The position numbers were made by a program, and so were the translations under genes. DNA of 64,000 bases, from positions 1,138,408 through 1,202,407 of the forward strand of contig NZ_CP010777.1 in the NCBI RefSeq assembly GCF_001078055.1, given 5' to 3'. The notes beneath the pieces were generated by a model, which saw only the letters and a list, made by a program, of their open reading frames with translations, had not been told where the DNA came from and searched no databases. The first letter of the stretch is position 1. Each line of letters opens with the position of its first letter. The DNA comes from Rufibacter radiotolerans. GTDB taxonomy: Bacteria > Bacteroidota > Bacteroidia > Cytophagales > Hymenobacteraceae. Positions 33,107 to 41,273 of the stretch are shown here, one piece after another.

Positions 33107-35647
33107 ATGGCAAAAAACACACACGCAACCCCGCCTTCAGAATTCACCGGCTTCGTCACCGTCCGCGGGGCCCGCGAGCATAACCTCAAGAACGTAGACC
33201 TCACCATTCCCCGCGATGCGCTGGTGGTGTTCACGGGTGTGTCGGGGTCCGGCAAGTCGTCGTTGGCATTTGGCACGCTGTACGCCGAGGCCCAGCGCCG
33301 TTATTTGGAGAGTGTGAGCCCCTACGCGCGGCGGTTGTTCCACCAGATGGCCGTGCCCGAGGTAGACGCCATTGAGGGTTTGCCCCCGGCGGTGGCCTTG
33401 CAGCAACAGCGCGGTACTCCTACCACCCGTTCCAGCGTAGGCAGCGTGACCACGCTCTCCAACCTGGTGCGCATGCTCTACAGCCGGGCTGGTGATTACC
33501 CCAAAGGTCAGGGCATTATCTACGCCGAGGCTTTCTCACCTAACACCCCTGAAGGCGCCTGCCCTACCTGCCACGGCCTGGGCCGGATTTACGAGGTGAC
33601 CGAAGAAAGCATGGTGCCTGACTCAAGCCTCACCATCAGGGAAAGAGCCATTGCCGCCTGGCCCACTGCTTGGGGTGGTCAGAACCAGCGCGACATTCTG
33701 GTGACCCTGGGCATTGACGTGGACCGCCCTTGGCGCGACCTTCCCAAGAAAGACCGTGATTGGATTCTATTCACCGAGGAGCAACCCGTGGTGCCCGTGT
33801 ACCCCGGCTACACCCCAGAGCAAACCCAGCGCGCGCTCAAACGCAAAGAGGAACCCAACTACATGGGCACCTTCTCTAGCGCCCGGCGGCACGTGTTCCA
33901 TACGTTTGCCAACACCAACAGCCCGCTTATGAAGAAGCGGGTAATGCAGTACATGCTTCACACCAACTGCCCCACTTGCCAGGGGAAACGCCTGAATCCC
34001 GCCTCGCTGTCGGTGACCTTTGCGGGCTATGATATAACGGAGTTGTCGCGTCTGCCCCTGCAACGCGTGGCCCAGACCCTGAAACCGTATGTGAGCGCCG
34101 TTACCACTAGCCACACCCGGCATGACGAGGAGCACCCGGAGCAGGTGATTGTGAAGCAGCGCATCGCCCAGGATTTGGTGGCGCGTATTCAGGTACTATT
34201 AGATTTAGGTCTGGGATATCTGTCCCTTGAACGAAGTACGCCTACCTTGTCGCCGGGGGAGTTGCAGCGCCTGCGCCTGGCTACGCAATTATACTCGCAT
34301 TTGTTTGGCGTGGTGTATGTGCTGGATGAGCCCTCGGCGGGGCTGCACCCCAGTGACACGTTGGCCCTGCTTACCGCCTTGGAAAATCTCAAGAAAGCGG
34401 GAAATTCCCTGTTTGTGGTGGAGCATAACCTGGACGTGATCCGGCAAGCCGATTGGTTGGTGGACGTAGGCCCGGCCGCCGGCGAGAAAGGCGGGGAGAT
34501 TCTCTACAGCGGTCCGCCCGAGGGGTTGAAAACCGTTTATGACTCCCAGACCGCTGCCTATCTTTTTGGCGCCACGCCGGTACCTGCACGCGAACGCCGT
34601 ACCCCCACCGGTTGGCTGAAACTAAGCGGCGTGACCCGCAACAATCTGCACCAGCTGGATGCTGCCTTTCCGCTAGGTGTGTTCACTACCGTCACGGGCG
34701 TATCGGGGTCGGGTAAGTCTAGTCTGGTAAGTCAGGTGCTGGTAGAACTGGTGGCCGAACATCTGGGGCATGAGTTGCAACCCGAGGAAGAGGAAACCGA
34801 TGGCTTGGAGCAGTCGGCTCCGCAAACTACCGGCGGAAGAATTGTGAGTGGCATGGAGCAGATCAAGCGGCTGGTGCGGGTAGACCAAAAGGCCATCGGG
34901 CGCACGCCCCGTTCCAACATGGCTACCTATACCGGCTTGTTTGACCACGTGCGCAAACTCTTCGCGGCCACGCCGCTGGCCAAGAAGCGCCGGTATGATG
35001 CGGGCCGTTTCTCCTTTAACGTAGCCAAAGGCCGCTGTGAGAACTGCACCGGCGAAGGCTTCGTGATGGTGGAACTGCTCTTTCTGCCCAGCGTGTACGC
35101 TCCTTGCCCGGTCTGCCACGGTGCCCGCTACAACTCCCAAACCCTGGAAGTCACTTACCGCGACCTGAACATTGCCGAAGTGCTGAACCTGACGGTAGAT
35201 GCTGCCCATGAATTCTTTGATGAGGAACCCGCTATTCACCGCGCCCTTTCAGTACTGCGCGAAGTAGGCCTGGGCTACCTGCGTTTGGGTCAGCCTGCTA
35301 CTGAACTCTCGGGCGGGGAGGCCCAGCGCATCAAACTGGCCACTGAACTGCAGCGCCTGAGCCGGGGCAATTCTTTGTATGTGCTGGATGAACCCACCAC
35401 CGGTCTGCACCCCTCAGACGTGGAGAAACTCATGGCCCAGCTGGAGGTGCTGGTAGACGCTGGTAACACGGTCATTGTGGTAGAGCATACCATGCGCGTA
35501 GCCGCCGCCAGCGACTGGGTAATGGACATCGGCCCCGGGGCCGGGGAGGAGGGAGGCCAGATTGTAGCCGCCGGTAAGCCGGAAGAAGTAGCGAAGGTGA
35601 AGAAGAGCAAGACAGCACCCTTTTTGAAAGACGCTTTAGGAAAGTAG
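33107..35647 (+). CDS. uvrA: UvrA-like excinuclease ATPase, class lacking the UvrB-binding domain (UvrA2 type)
   Basis: An 846-residue double-ABC protein. VRGAREHNLKNVDLTIPRD opens the first half, with Walker A TGVSGSGKSSLAF near 42, LSPGELQRLRLATQL near 382 and VLDEPSAGLHP. The second half has VSGSGKSSL near 532, LSGGEAQRIKLATEL near 734 and VLDEPTTGLHP. Zinc modules are CPTCHGLG near 152 and CENCTGEGF...CPVCHG near 644-670. It is about 100 residues shorter than canonical UvrA, and after ALQQQRGTPTTRSSVGSVT the protein lacks a recognisable UvrB-binding insert, as in class II UvrA/DrrC proteins linked to damage tolerance or drug resistance. The open frame extends to 32759, but that part is translated REP DNA; I chose the ATG at 33107. 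Confidence 0.88.
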   Translation: MAKNTHATPPSEFTGFVTVRGAREHNLKNVDLTIPRDALVVFTGVSGSGKSSLAFGTLYAEAQRRYLESVSPYARRLFHQMAVPEVDAIEGLPPAVALQQQRGTPTTRSSVGSVTTLSNLVRMLYSRAGDYPKGQGIIYAEAFSPNTPEGACPTCHGLGRIYEVTEESMVPDSSLTIRERAIAAWPTAWGGQNQRDILVTLGIDVDRPWRDLPKKDRDWILFTEEQPVVPVYPGYTPEQTQRALKRKEEPNYMGTFSSARRHVFHTFANTNSPLMKKRVMQYMLHTNCPTCQGKRLNPASLSVTFAGYDITELSRLPLQRVAQTLKPYVSAVTTSHTRHDEEHPEQVIVKQRIAQDLVARIQVLLDLGLGYLSLERSTPTLSPGELQRLRLATQLYSHLFGVVYVLDEPSAGLHPSDTLALLTALENLKKAGNSLFVVEHNLDVIRQADWLVDVGPAAGEKGGEILYSGPPEGLKTVYDSQTAAYLFGATPVPARERRTPTGWLKLSGVTRNNLHQLDAAFPLGVFTTVTGVSGSGKSSLVSQVLVELVAEHLGHELQPEEEETDGLEQSAPQTTGGRIVSGMEQIKRLVRVDQKAIGRTPRSNMATYTGLFDHVRKLFAATPLAKKRRYDAGRFSFNVAKGRCENCTGEGFVMVELLFLPSVYAPCPVCHGARYNSQTLEVTYRDLNIAEVLNLTVDAAHEFFDEEPAIHRALSVLREVGLGYLRLGQPATELSGGEAQRIKLATELQRLSRGNSLYVLDEPTTGLHPSDVEKLMAQLEVLVDAGNTVIVVEHTMRVAAASDWVMDIGPGAGEEGGQIVAAGKPEEVAKVKKSKTAPFLKDALGK

Positions 35648-35988
35648 GATGGACGTTTTAAGGGTGTTTTCCGGAATACAGGCCCAAAACGCAATTTGAG
35701 TTTTTAATCTGGCGCAAGATTGGGCCAAGGAGTAACTTGGGATAAACTTGTTGCCAGTTTGCAACTGACTGCTGTACAGCTAAACCCTTTTTAAGGCAGG
35801 TTGAAAACAGACCTACCACTGAAACTACCGTACTTAAACCAAAGAAATTTTACCTTCTAACCCATTGAAACGCAGCTATTGATTTTACAAAAGTTGATGG
35901 AATAAAATACTGCAACTTAATAGGCTCCAGTTTTACATAAGAAGTGTATTTTGTAAATTGACTCTAAATACAAAGGACCGACAAAACT
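35648..35988. other. Intergenic region with palindrome copy J
   Basis: A 341-bp gap. Palindrome copy J lies just after uvrA, and the rest is AT-rich sequence that must hold the promoter of the next lipoprotein gene. Nothing else is recognisable. Confidence 0.5.
35653..35692. repeat. Dispersed palindrome family, copy J
   Basis: gcgttttgggcctg-type core is present: acgttttaagggtgttttcc on the left and gaatacaggcccaaaacgc on the right. It lies 6 bp after the uvrA stop codon. Confidence 0.7.
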
Positions 35989-36891
35989 ATGACTACACGT
36001 AGACGCTCGTACCTATCACTTGTTACACTTCTTTTTCTGGCCCTAGGGTGCGGAGACAAAAAAGAAGAAGAACCTACACCTAAACCTGAGCCAGCCGAGG
36101 TGAAATGCCTATTGTTGAAGGAGCAAATAACCTTTCCCGCGCCAGGAGAGTCCCTTACCCGCACCATTACTTTTGATGGAGACAGGGTAACGCAAATAAG
36201 TGATGTGCTGCAGGGGCAACGGCCTACTACTTCCACCGTGGTGTATGGATACAATGTCAAGGGCGAAGTTATCTCTACCACTTTGGTAGATCCTCAGGGC
36301 TTGCCACTGGAAGCGTTTGCCTTTGAGCATGATGCCAATGGATTGGTGAAGAAGGTAGACTGGTATAACAAAAAGCAGAACCCCGGGTCACCGCAGTTGG
36401 CCCTGTATGCCACCAAAGAATATACCTATACTGATAAGAAGCTAATCAATGTGAAGAATTGGTTGGTGACCGGTTCTCCGCGGCTACTATTGAATGATTT
36501 TAACTTTACCTATGATGCCAAAGGAAATGTGACCCAAGTGCATGAATACCGGGTGTTAGGTTACATTGACAACAATCCAGACAATTACAATGATATTGTT
36601 ATCAACGTGACCTATACCTATGATGACAAAATGAATCCCTACAAAGAGAGTTGGTATATGAAGTACCTTCCTACCGGTTTGTTTATTCCTGGCTTATCTC
36701 AGAATAACATAGTAGCTACTACTTCTGCCACTACCCTGGAAGGTACGAAAAAAGGGCCAGGCGCTAACTTCAATACCAACATGTATAATTTCACCAATAC
36801 TACTACCTATGCCTACACAGACAAAGGCAGGCCAAATACCGCCACGTATTCTGGTGGTTCGGTGCGTACCTTTACCTACAAGTGTGAGTAA
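35989..36891 (+). CDS. Lipoprotein with YD/RHS-like short repeats
   Basis: A 300-residue lipoprotein (LVTLLFLALGC lipobox, Cys at residue 21), followed by a Lys/Glu/Pro-rich linker (DKKEEEPTPKPEPAE). The rest is built of short strand repeats such as YGYNVKGEVIST, EHDANGLVKKVDWYN, YTYTDKKLINV, FTYDAKGNVTQVHEY and YTYDDKMNPY. These look like the YD repeats of RHS/DUF4595-type Bacteroidota lipoproteins. It is probably surface- or periplasm-exposed, with no known enzymatic activity. A 27-bp perfect-stem hairpin follows. Confidence 0.75.
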   Translation: MTTRRRSYLSLVTLLFLALGCGDKKEEEPTPKPEPAEVKCLLLKEQITFPAPGESLTRTITFDGDRVTQISDVLQGQRPTTSTVVYGYNVKGEVISTTLVDPQGLPLEAFAFEHDANGLVKKVDWYNKKQNPGSPQLALYATKEYTYTDKKLINVKNWLVTGSPRLLLNDFNFTYDAKGNVTQVHEYRVLGYIDNNPDNYNDIVINVTYTYDDKMNPYKESWYMKYLPTGLFIPGLSQNNIVATTSATTLEGTKKGPGANFNTNMYNFTNTTTYAYTDKGRPNTATYSGGSVRTFTYKCE

Positions 36892-36910
36892 GATTGAATT
36901 TAAATTTTTT

Positions 36911-36969
36911 CCCTCCCCTAAAAGCTGATGCCTGAAGGGGAACTTCAGGCATCAGCTTTTAGGGGAGGG
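36911..36969 (+). terminator. Hairpin terminator with 27-bp perfect stem
   Basis: Arms 36911-36937 and 36943-36969 are exact reverse complements with a 5-nt loop (gggaa), starting 19 bp after the lipoprotein stop codon. No U-run follows, so RNA processing rather than classical termination is also possible. Confidence 0.7.
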
Positions 36970-37241
36970 CTTGAACTATGAAGTCTACGTCTGGCCATAC
37001 CCGTGGCAAGTCATCACCCCCCGGATTTAATGGCGAAAGGCAGGAGTCTTCAATAGGAATTTATGAGCACCGGCGTATTGTTTCAACAGGCCTATGGCTT
37101 TTGCCTTTTTGACTTTTTCAGGGCATAGCTTAGAGGCAGTTACAGTAATGTGTCTCTTCTTTTAAAGTAACCAAGGCGGTTCTTAAAAGAAGAGAAGTTG
37201 TCTTTTGAAAAGGAAGATTATAGATGATTATAGATTAGGGC

Positions 37242-38159
37242 TTATGCCACCATGGTAGAAGCGCCTGTTTTTATCTGGCTATTGATTACCTCCAGGATCA
37301 GGCGCTCAATCACATCATTATCCAGCTCTGGGTTGCTGCTGGTAATGAACTCAAATACTTTATGCTGGAGACGCTGTTTCTCTACCACAGATCTGTCTTG
37401 CAGGCCTTCCATTTTCACGTACTGGTCAATTTTGTAGGCGACAAAGATCTCCAGGTTCTCTGGCCGCAGGAAAATCTCTGTTAAGTTGTTCATGCCTGCC
37501 TGTGGGGCATGGTGGGCAACCACCGGGGCAGCTTCTTTGTGAATAGTGTTCTTGAGCGTTTTCACTTCTTCCATTAATTTTTCAATGGAATCAAGCATGA
37601 ACTTTTCTGCTGATTCTTTACTAGCGCTTGGCTTCTCTTTCTTGTACTCCCCCAGAATCTCCAGAAAAGTGCCAATGGTGGCATTCTCCTTCAGCTTTAG
37701 GGCCATCTCTTCAATCTTGCCCTTCAGCGCTTTCTGGAAGGCCAGAATGGCGGTGAACCGAAGACCTCTGGGGTAAGTTATAGGCTCTATAGGAAAGGAG
37801 TCAAAGGTATAGTTGGTGGCATCATCTTTTATAATAATGGTGGGCTTGTCAAAGGCCAACCGCATGCCCAGGGCAAACATTACATTGGGGTTTTTACCGC
37901 TCACGTCAAACACCATAAGTGGGTTGTTGTACATGGTCTGAATGATGTCCTTTTTTACAAGGCAGGTTTCATCTGAATGACACGTTACCTGAGGCTCAAA
38001 CTCTGAGTCCCTGATCACGTCTGTCACAATAGACAATACCTCCCGCCAATGCTCAGCAGACACGCCATCTATAGGAGACGAAGGCATTACCAATCCACAC
38101 ATCTCAACTGCCCTTTCTTTCCCGTTAACTCCTATTTCTACTTGAACCTTAGTGTTCAT
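37242..38159 (-). CDS. Nucleoside 2-deoxyribosyltransferase/TIR-like domain protein with altered catalytic motif
   Basis: A 305-residue soluble protein. The N-terminal ~130 residues follow the NDT/TIR-like fold used by several nucleotide-consuming immune effectors: VMPSSPIDGVSAEHW, a MVFDVSGKNPNVMF strand and KPTIIIKDD. In family members the motif is usually NPNVxxELG, with the Glu acting in N-glycosidic bond cleavage, but here it reads NPNVMFALG. The codon is GCC at 37872-37874, so Ala (residue 96) replaces Glu. The C-terminal half is helical with two probable coiled coils (SIEKLMEEVKTLKN). The frame opens at a TTG (38165); I chose the ATG at 38159. A partner gene is not evident, so it stands alone between two large gaps. 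Confidence 0.65.
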   Translation of the reverse strand: MNTKVQVEIGVNGKERAVEMCGLVMPSSPIDGVSAEHWREVLSIVTDVIRDSEFEPQVTCHSDETCLVKKDIIQTMYNNPLMVFDVSGKNPNVMFALGMRLAFDKPTIIIKDDATNYTFDSFPIEPITYPRGLRFTAILAFQKALKGKIEEMALKLKENATIGTFLEILGEYKKEKPSASKESAEKFMLDSIEKLMEEVKTLKNTIHKEAAPVVAHHAPQAGMNNLTEIFLRPENLEIFVAYKIDQYVKMEGLQDRSVVEKQRLQHKVFEFITSSNPELDNDVIERLILEVINSQIKTGASTMVA

Positions 38160-38863
38160 ATTCAATGGGTGATGTATAAATATATTATAATTTTTAAGCC
38201 TTTAAGAAAGAACGGGGGGCTGTGCTTTCTCGTTTATTTATAAACAATATCTAAAAAAATATTCAGATTTGGAGATAATTGAGCGAATTTTTGAAACAAA
38301 AATCTGATTGATTCGTCACTAACCTCCGTTTCTTGCTTTAATAGCGGTTTGCCGCCCAAACAAGCCATTTTAAAGGCTAGTAAATAAAGGTAAAAAAGTA
38401 TGAAAGGCAGATTGAGCCCTGTAGATGGTATTTATAAAATACTTAGAACTAAGTATATAAGTATTGAGTTTTCTTACTTTGCCATTTTGCTGTTAGAAGA
38501 AGCCCCAATAAAAAGGCTAAAGAATTATTCCTACTATAGAGTACTTTTTTCAGGAATGATATTTATTTGTTTTAGTTGAAATAGTTATATATTAAATTCA
38601 CAAGCTTATAAAAATAAATATGTAAAGAAAAGACTTACTTAAATATGAATAATAATTATATGAAAAGATGAATATTGGCTTTCTGACCTTGGATTGGGCT
38701 TCAGATAGTAGGTAAAAGATAAAGTTTATCACTTTACAACCAGTTAGGTCTAAAATAAGAAGCAAGGCTGCTATCCTAGAAAAAGAAAGAAACAAAAGAG
38801 CCTCCCGATAAAGTATGTTACTCTTTCTTTGGGAGGCCCTTCTATAAGGTGGTAGACTATATT
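38160..38863. other. AT-rich intergenic region
   Basis: A 704-bp gap between two minus-strand genes. Apart from the terminator at 38799-38838 I see no structure. A 65-codon minus-strand frame at 38598-38795 is hydrophobic and Lys/Tyr/Phe-rich but has the composition of random AT-rich DNA. Confidence 0.45.
38799..38838 (-). terminator. Hairpin terminator after the Tyr/Gly-rich protein gene
   Basis: Arms gcctccc (with an adjoining aaag) and ctttgggaggc pair, and on the minus strand the stem is followed by a T-rich run (ctcttttgtttcttt). It lies 26 bp beyond the stop of the minus-strand gene 38864-39634. Confidence 0.75.
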
Positions 38864-39634
38864 TTAAAATTCGTCTGAATCGTTTTGCCAGCGGCCATAC
38901 CCCTGAGGGTTGTTACGGCTGTAGGTGCTTTCATCATGGCCATACGTGCTACCTCTGTTGTTGCCGGTGTTTACCCCATAAGAGGGACCATGCCAATCGT
39001 CTTGCTGTTGGCTGCCTTTATAGCCTTGCCCACCGGCATAGGAGGCGCCACCATAGGTGCTGCCCCTTTCTGCATTATAAGAGTCATAGAAAGACCTGTT
39101 ACCGTAGCTAGGGTTAATTCTGCCTGCCTGCCACCCAAATGGTCCAGACGGTCCACTATGTCTTGTTCTTTCCCCCCGGCCTTGGGCATAAGGGTGATCT
39201 TGTTCCTCCTGCTGGTATCTATAGCGATGTTCCCTGCGGACATTATCAAATTGATCTGACGTTCCGCCATAGCCTAAACTGCCATGGCCCCGCCGGCTCT
39301 CATTTCTTATCTCTTGATCCTCTTCCCAACGAGGTACCATATGGTCTGGCCTGAAATGAGTTTGGTAGTGCTGACCAAACCGGCCCTGGCTATAATTGCT
39401 TTGCGAAGGGTAAGCACCGCTTAAATGGGGACGATAGTGACCTGCTGAAGGCATGTGCTGGCGTTCATATCTGCTGTAGTCCTGGCCAAAGCGGTCAAAG
39501 TCGTTTCGGTGGTGTTGTGGGTATTGGTATTCTCCACGCATATCATAGTCAGGACGGTCTTGATGGTCCTGCTCCTGTTGCATGAAGCGCCGGTAGTTCC
39601 AGATATCAAACCAATCTATTTCTCGTCTGTCCAT
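38864..39634 (-). CDS. Low-complexity Tyr/Gly/Arg/Ser/Gln-rich, probably disordered protein
   Basis: A 256-residue protein with no recognised domain, no cysteine, no signal peptide and almost no aliphatic residues. It is rich in Tyr, Gly, Arg, Ser, Gln, His and Asp, with spaced aromatic-small units such as GGASYAGGQGYKGSQQ, YGVNTGNNRGSTYG and SPYGNRSFYD-like stretches (here NPSYGNRSFYDSY). This is the composition of sticker-and-spacer proteins that condense or bind RNA in eukaryotes. The N-terminal MDRREIDWFDIWNYRRF is short and amphipathic and could be a docking motif. An orthodox terminator follows and a 1-kb gap lies upstream. Function unknown. Confidence 0.7.
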   Translation of the reverse strand: MDRREIDWFDIWNYRRFMQQEQDHQDRPDYDMRGEYQYPQHHRNDFDRFGQDYSRYERQHMPSAGHYRPHLSGAYPSQSNYSQGRFGQHYQTHFRPDHMVPRWEEDQEIRNESRRGHGSLGYGGTSDQFDNVRREHRYRYQQEEQDHPYAQGRGERTRHSGPSGPFGWQAGRINPSYGNRSFYDSYNAERGSTYGGASYAGGQGYKGSQQQDDWHGPSYGVNTGNNRGSTYGHDESTYSRNNPQGYGRWQNDSDEF

Positions 39635-40705
39635 AGCTGTTAGGTTAAGGTTAGAAATGGTGTTACTTAGTTTAACGCGCCGTGTGCCATCCGGTTTACG
39701 AGGTGGTTTCTTAGTTAGGGAAGAGGCTTAAAAGGTTCTTTTAGTTAATGCAGTAAGACCACCCGATAAACAAACCTGAGTTGGCTCACAATACACTTGA
39801 CTATAAAAAGTAATAGGTATATTTAATATAATTTATTAGTGTTAAATGTAGAATAATTTAACACTAATAAGTGTAACTTAAAATATGTGGTTCGTATAAT
39901 TAGATTATAATTCAGTTACACATGCACCTTTACTAAAGGTGTTTAATTGGGAAGCAACTCCCTTAATGCTCTTAAGTATTTCCCTTGTATGGGAGATAAA
40001 GAGATGAGAAATAGCCCTAATTTCTCAGGAACAGGTTAAGCAGAAGAAAGGAAAGAGACGTTTATTTTTTCAGATAAAGCGTTATTTACTAACTATTCAA
40101 GTTTTAATACCCTACCAAGTTAGAAGCAGAAAATCTATCTGCTTTTCCCTCCTACATCGGTTTATTCATATGTAAGCTAACTTAAGAAATTAGCAAAGAA
40201 GAATTTATTGCCAGAAATGGACTTTCAGACAGGGAGCAGAAGCGGTTTGCTTTTGAGGTTTATTGGAATATTGTTAAATAATATATTTAAATTATAATTT
40301 TTTGCTTATGTAGAAGCTGTTCTGTTGTTTTTTTAAAATGCCTTTGAAAGGAAGCAGTTCCAAAGAAAAGCCAGTTTTTATTTTCTGGTTTGGAAAAGCC
40401 TACTAATGGCCATGGTCAGTTATTTTCAGTTATTTATTAGCTGGTCATAAAAATTAAGAGATTTTTATGGCTAACATATGCTTAAACAATTAGGAGCTGG
40501 AATAACTATGTTATATTAAGAATAAAGCCTGAATTGGTTTAGTTATTTGATAGTTTATTTTCACCAATTGTATGGTAATAAAACGCAGATATTGCCAAAA
40601 TAATGTTGTAGATAAAAGACTAATTAAAGATGTTATCTGCTGAGTGTTTAGGTGTATTACTAACAAGGGTTTTAAATTTTTTTAACCATTTAATCATTCA
40701 TAATT
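39635..40705. other. 1.07-kb AT-rich intergenic region
   Basis: Between the divergent genes 38864-39634 and 40706-41176. It contains the inverted repeat at 39833-39870 and a short cacctttactaaaggtg hairpin at 39925-39941. No frame looks coding. The length suggests an unrecognised RNA, long leaders or decayed genes. Confidence 0.45.
39833..39870. repeat. Inverted repeat ttattagtgttaaat
   Basis: Arms ttattagtgttaaat (39833-39847) and atttaacactaataa (39856-39870) are exact reverse complements with an 8-nt loop. It is about 200 bp upstream of the Tyr/Gly-rich gene start and could be an operator or a hairpin. Confidence 0.55.
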
Positions 40706-41176
40706 ATGAAAGCAAGAATCTTAAGTTTCGCCTTTGCGCTTATTGCGCTGTTCAGTTTTAATAATGCTTTTGCACAGAACCTTGTTGTGAAACAACAACC
40801 TACTGCCACTGACTTAGGAAAAAATTTACAAATCTGTGTTGATTTTGCTGGTTTAGGTAATATTGATGAGGTGGATATTACAGTGTACTATACAGCTACA
40901 GTTGAAACAGGTTGTATTAACCAAGGGCAAGCGAAAAAAGATGGGGATCAAGTCCCAGGTCTGACTCAAACTTTACCTGGTCAAAGTTCCACACTTACAT
41001 TTGATGTGAGAAATGGAAGAACAAGAGGCTGCCAGACTCTTGTAACTAATTTTACACCGGGAGAGTGTCCTAGTTCAAATATGACAGGAACAGTATCTGA
41101 TGTTACTTTTACAAATGTTTACTTCACCATTTTAGGTCGGAGATTCGACTTGCCAAACCCAACACCTGTAAGGTAG
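40706..41176 (+). CDS. Secreted protein of unknown function
   Basis: A 156-residue protein with a clean signal peptide (ILSFAFALIALFSFNNAFAQ, cleavage after FAQ). The mature part is ~133 residues, strand-rich, with four cysteines (C44, C70, C109, C121 in the precursor) likely to form two disulphides. Segments such as DITVYYTATVETGC and STLTFDVRNGRTRGC suggest an immunoglobulin-like fold. I do not recognise a family. It is followed by a 22-bp-stem hairpin and then a TonB-dependent receptor gene, but the hairpin suggests separate or attenuated transcription. Confidence 0.7.
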   Translation: MKARILSFAFALIALFSFNNAFAQNLVVKQQPTATDLGKNLQICVDFAGLGNIDEVDITVYYTATVETGCINQGQAKKDGDQVPGLTQTLPGQSSTLTFDVRNGRTRGCQTLVTNFTPGECPSSNMTGTVSDVTFTNVYFTILGRRFDLPNPTPVR

Positions 41177-41183
41177 TAAAAAT

Positions 41184-41239
41184 AAAACAGCCAAAGCACC
41201 TTAATTTAACTCAGACCATTAAGGTGCTTTGGCTGTTTT
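41184..41239 (+). terminator. Hairpin with 22-bp perfect stem between secreted protein and receptor
   Basis: Arms 41184-41205 and 41218-41239 are exact reverse complements with a 12-nt loop, 7 bp after the stop codon of the secreted protein. It lies only 35 bp before the receptor's ATG, so it may act as an attenuator or 3' stabiliser. Confidence 0.7.
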
Positions 41240-41273
41240 CAAAATACTGTTTCCTACTCCAGTTAAATACAAT

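Noticed and set aside
38598-38795. 65-codon hydrophobic minus-strand frame
   Set aside because: AT-rich, Phe/Ile/Lys/Tyr-rich composition expected by chance, no start context, and within a long gap.
41229-41273. TTG start for the receptor gene inside the preceding hairpin
   Set aside because: The 15 extra residues do not make a signal peptide, whereas the ATG at 41274 does.
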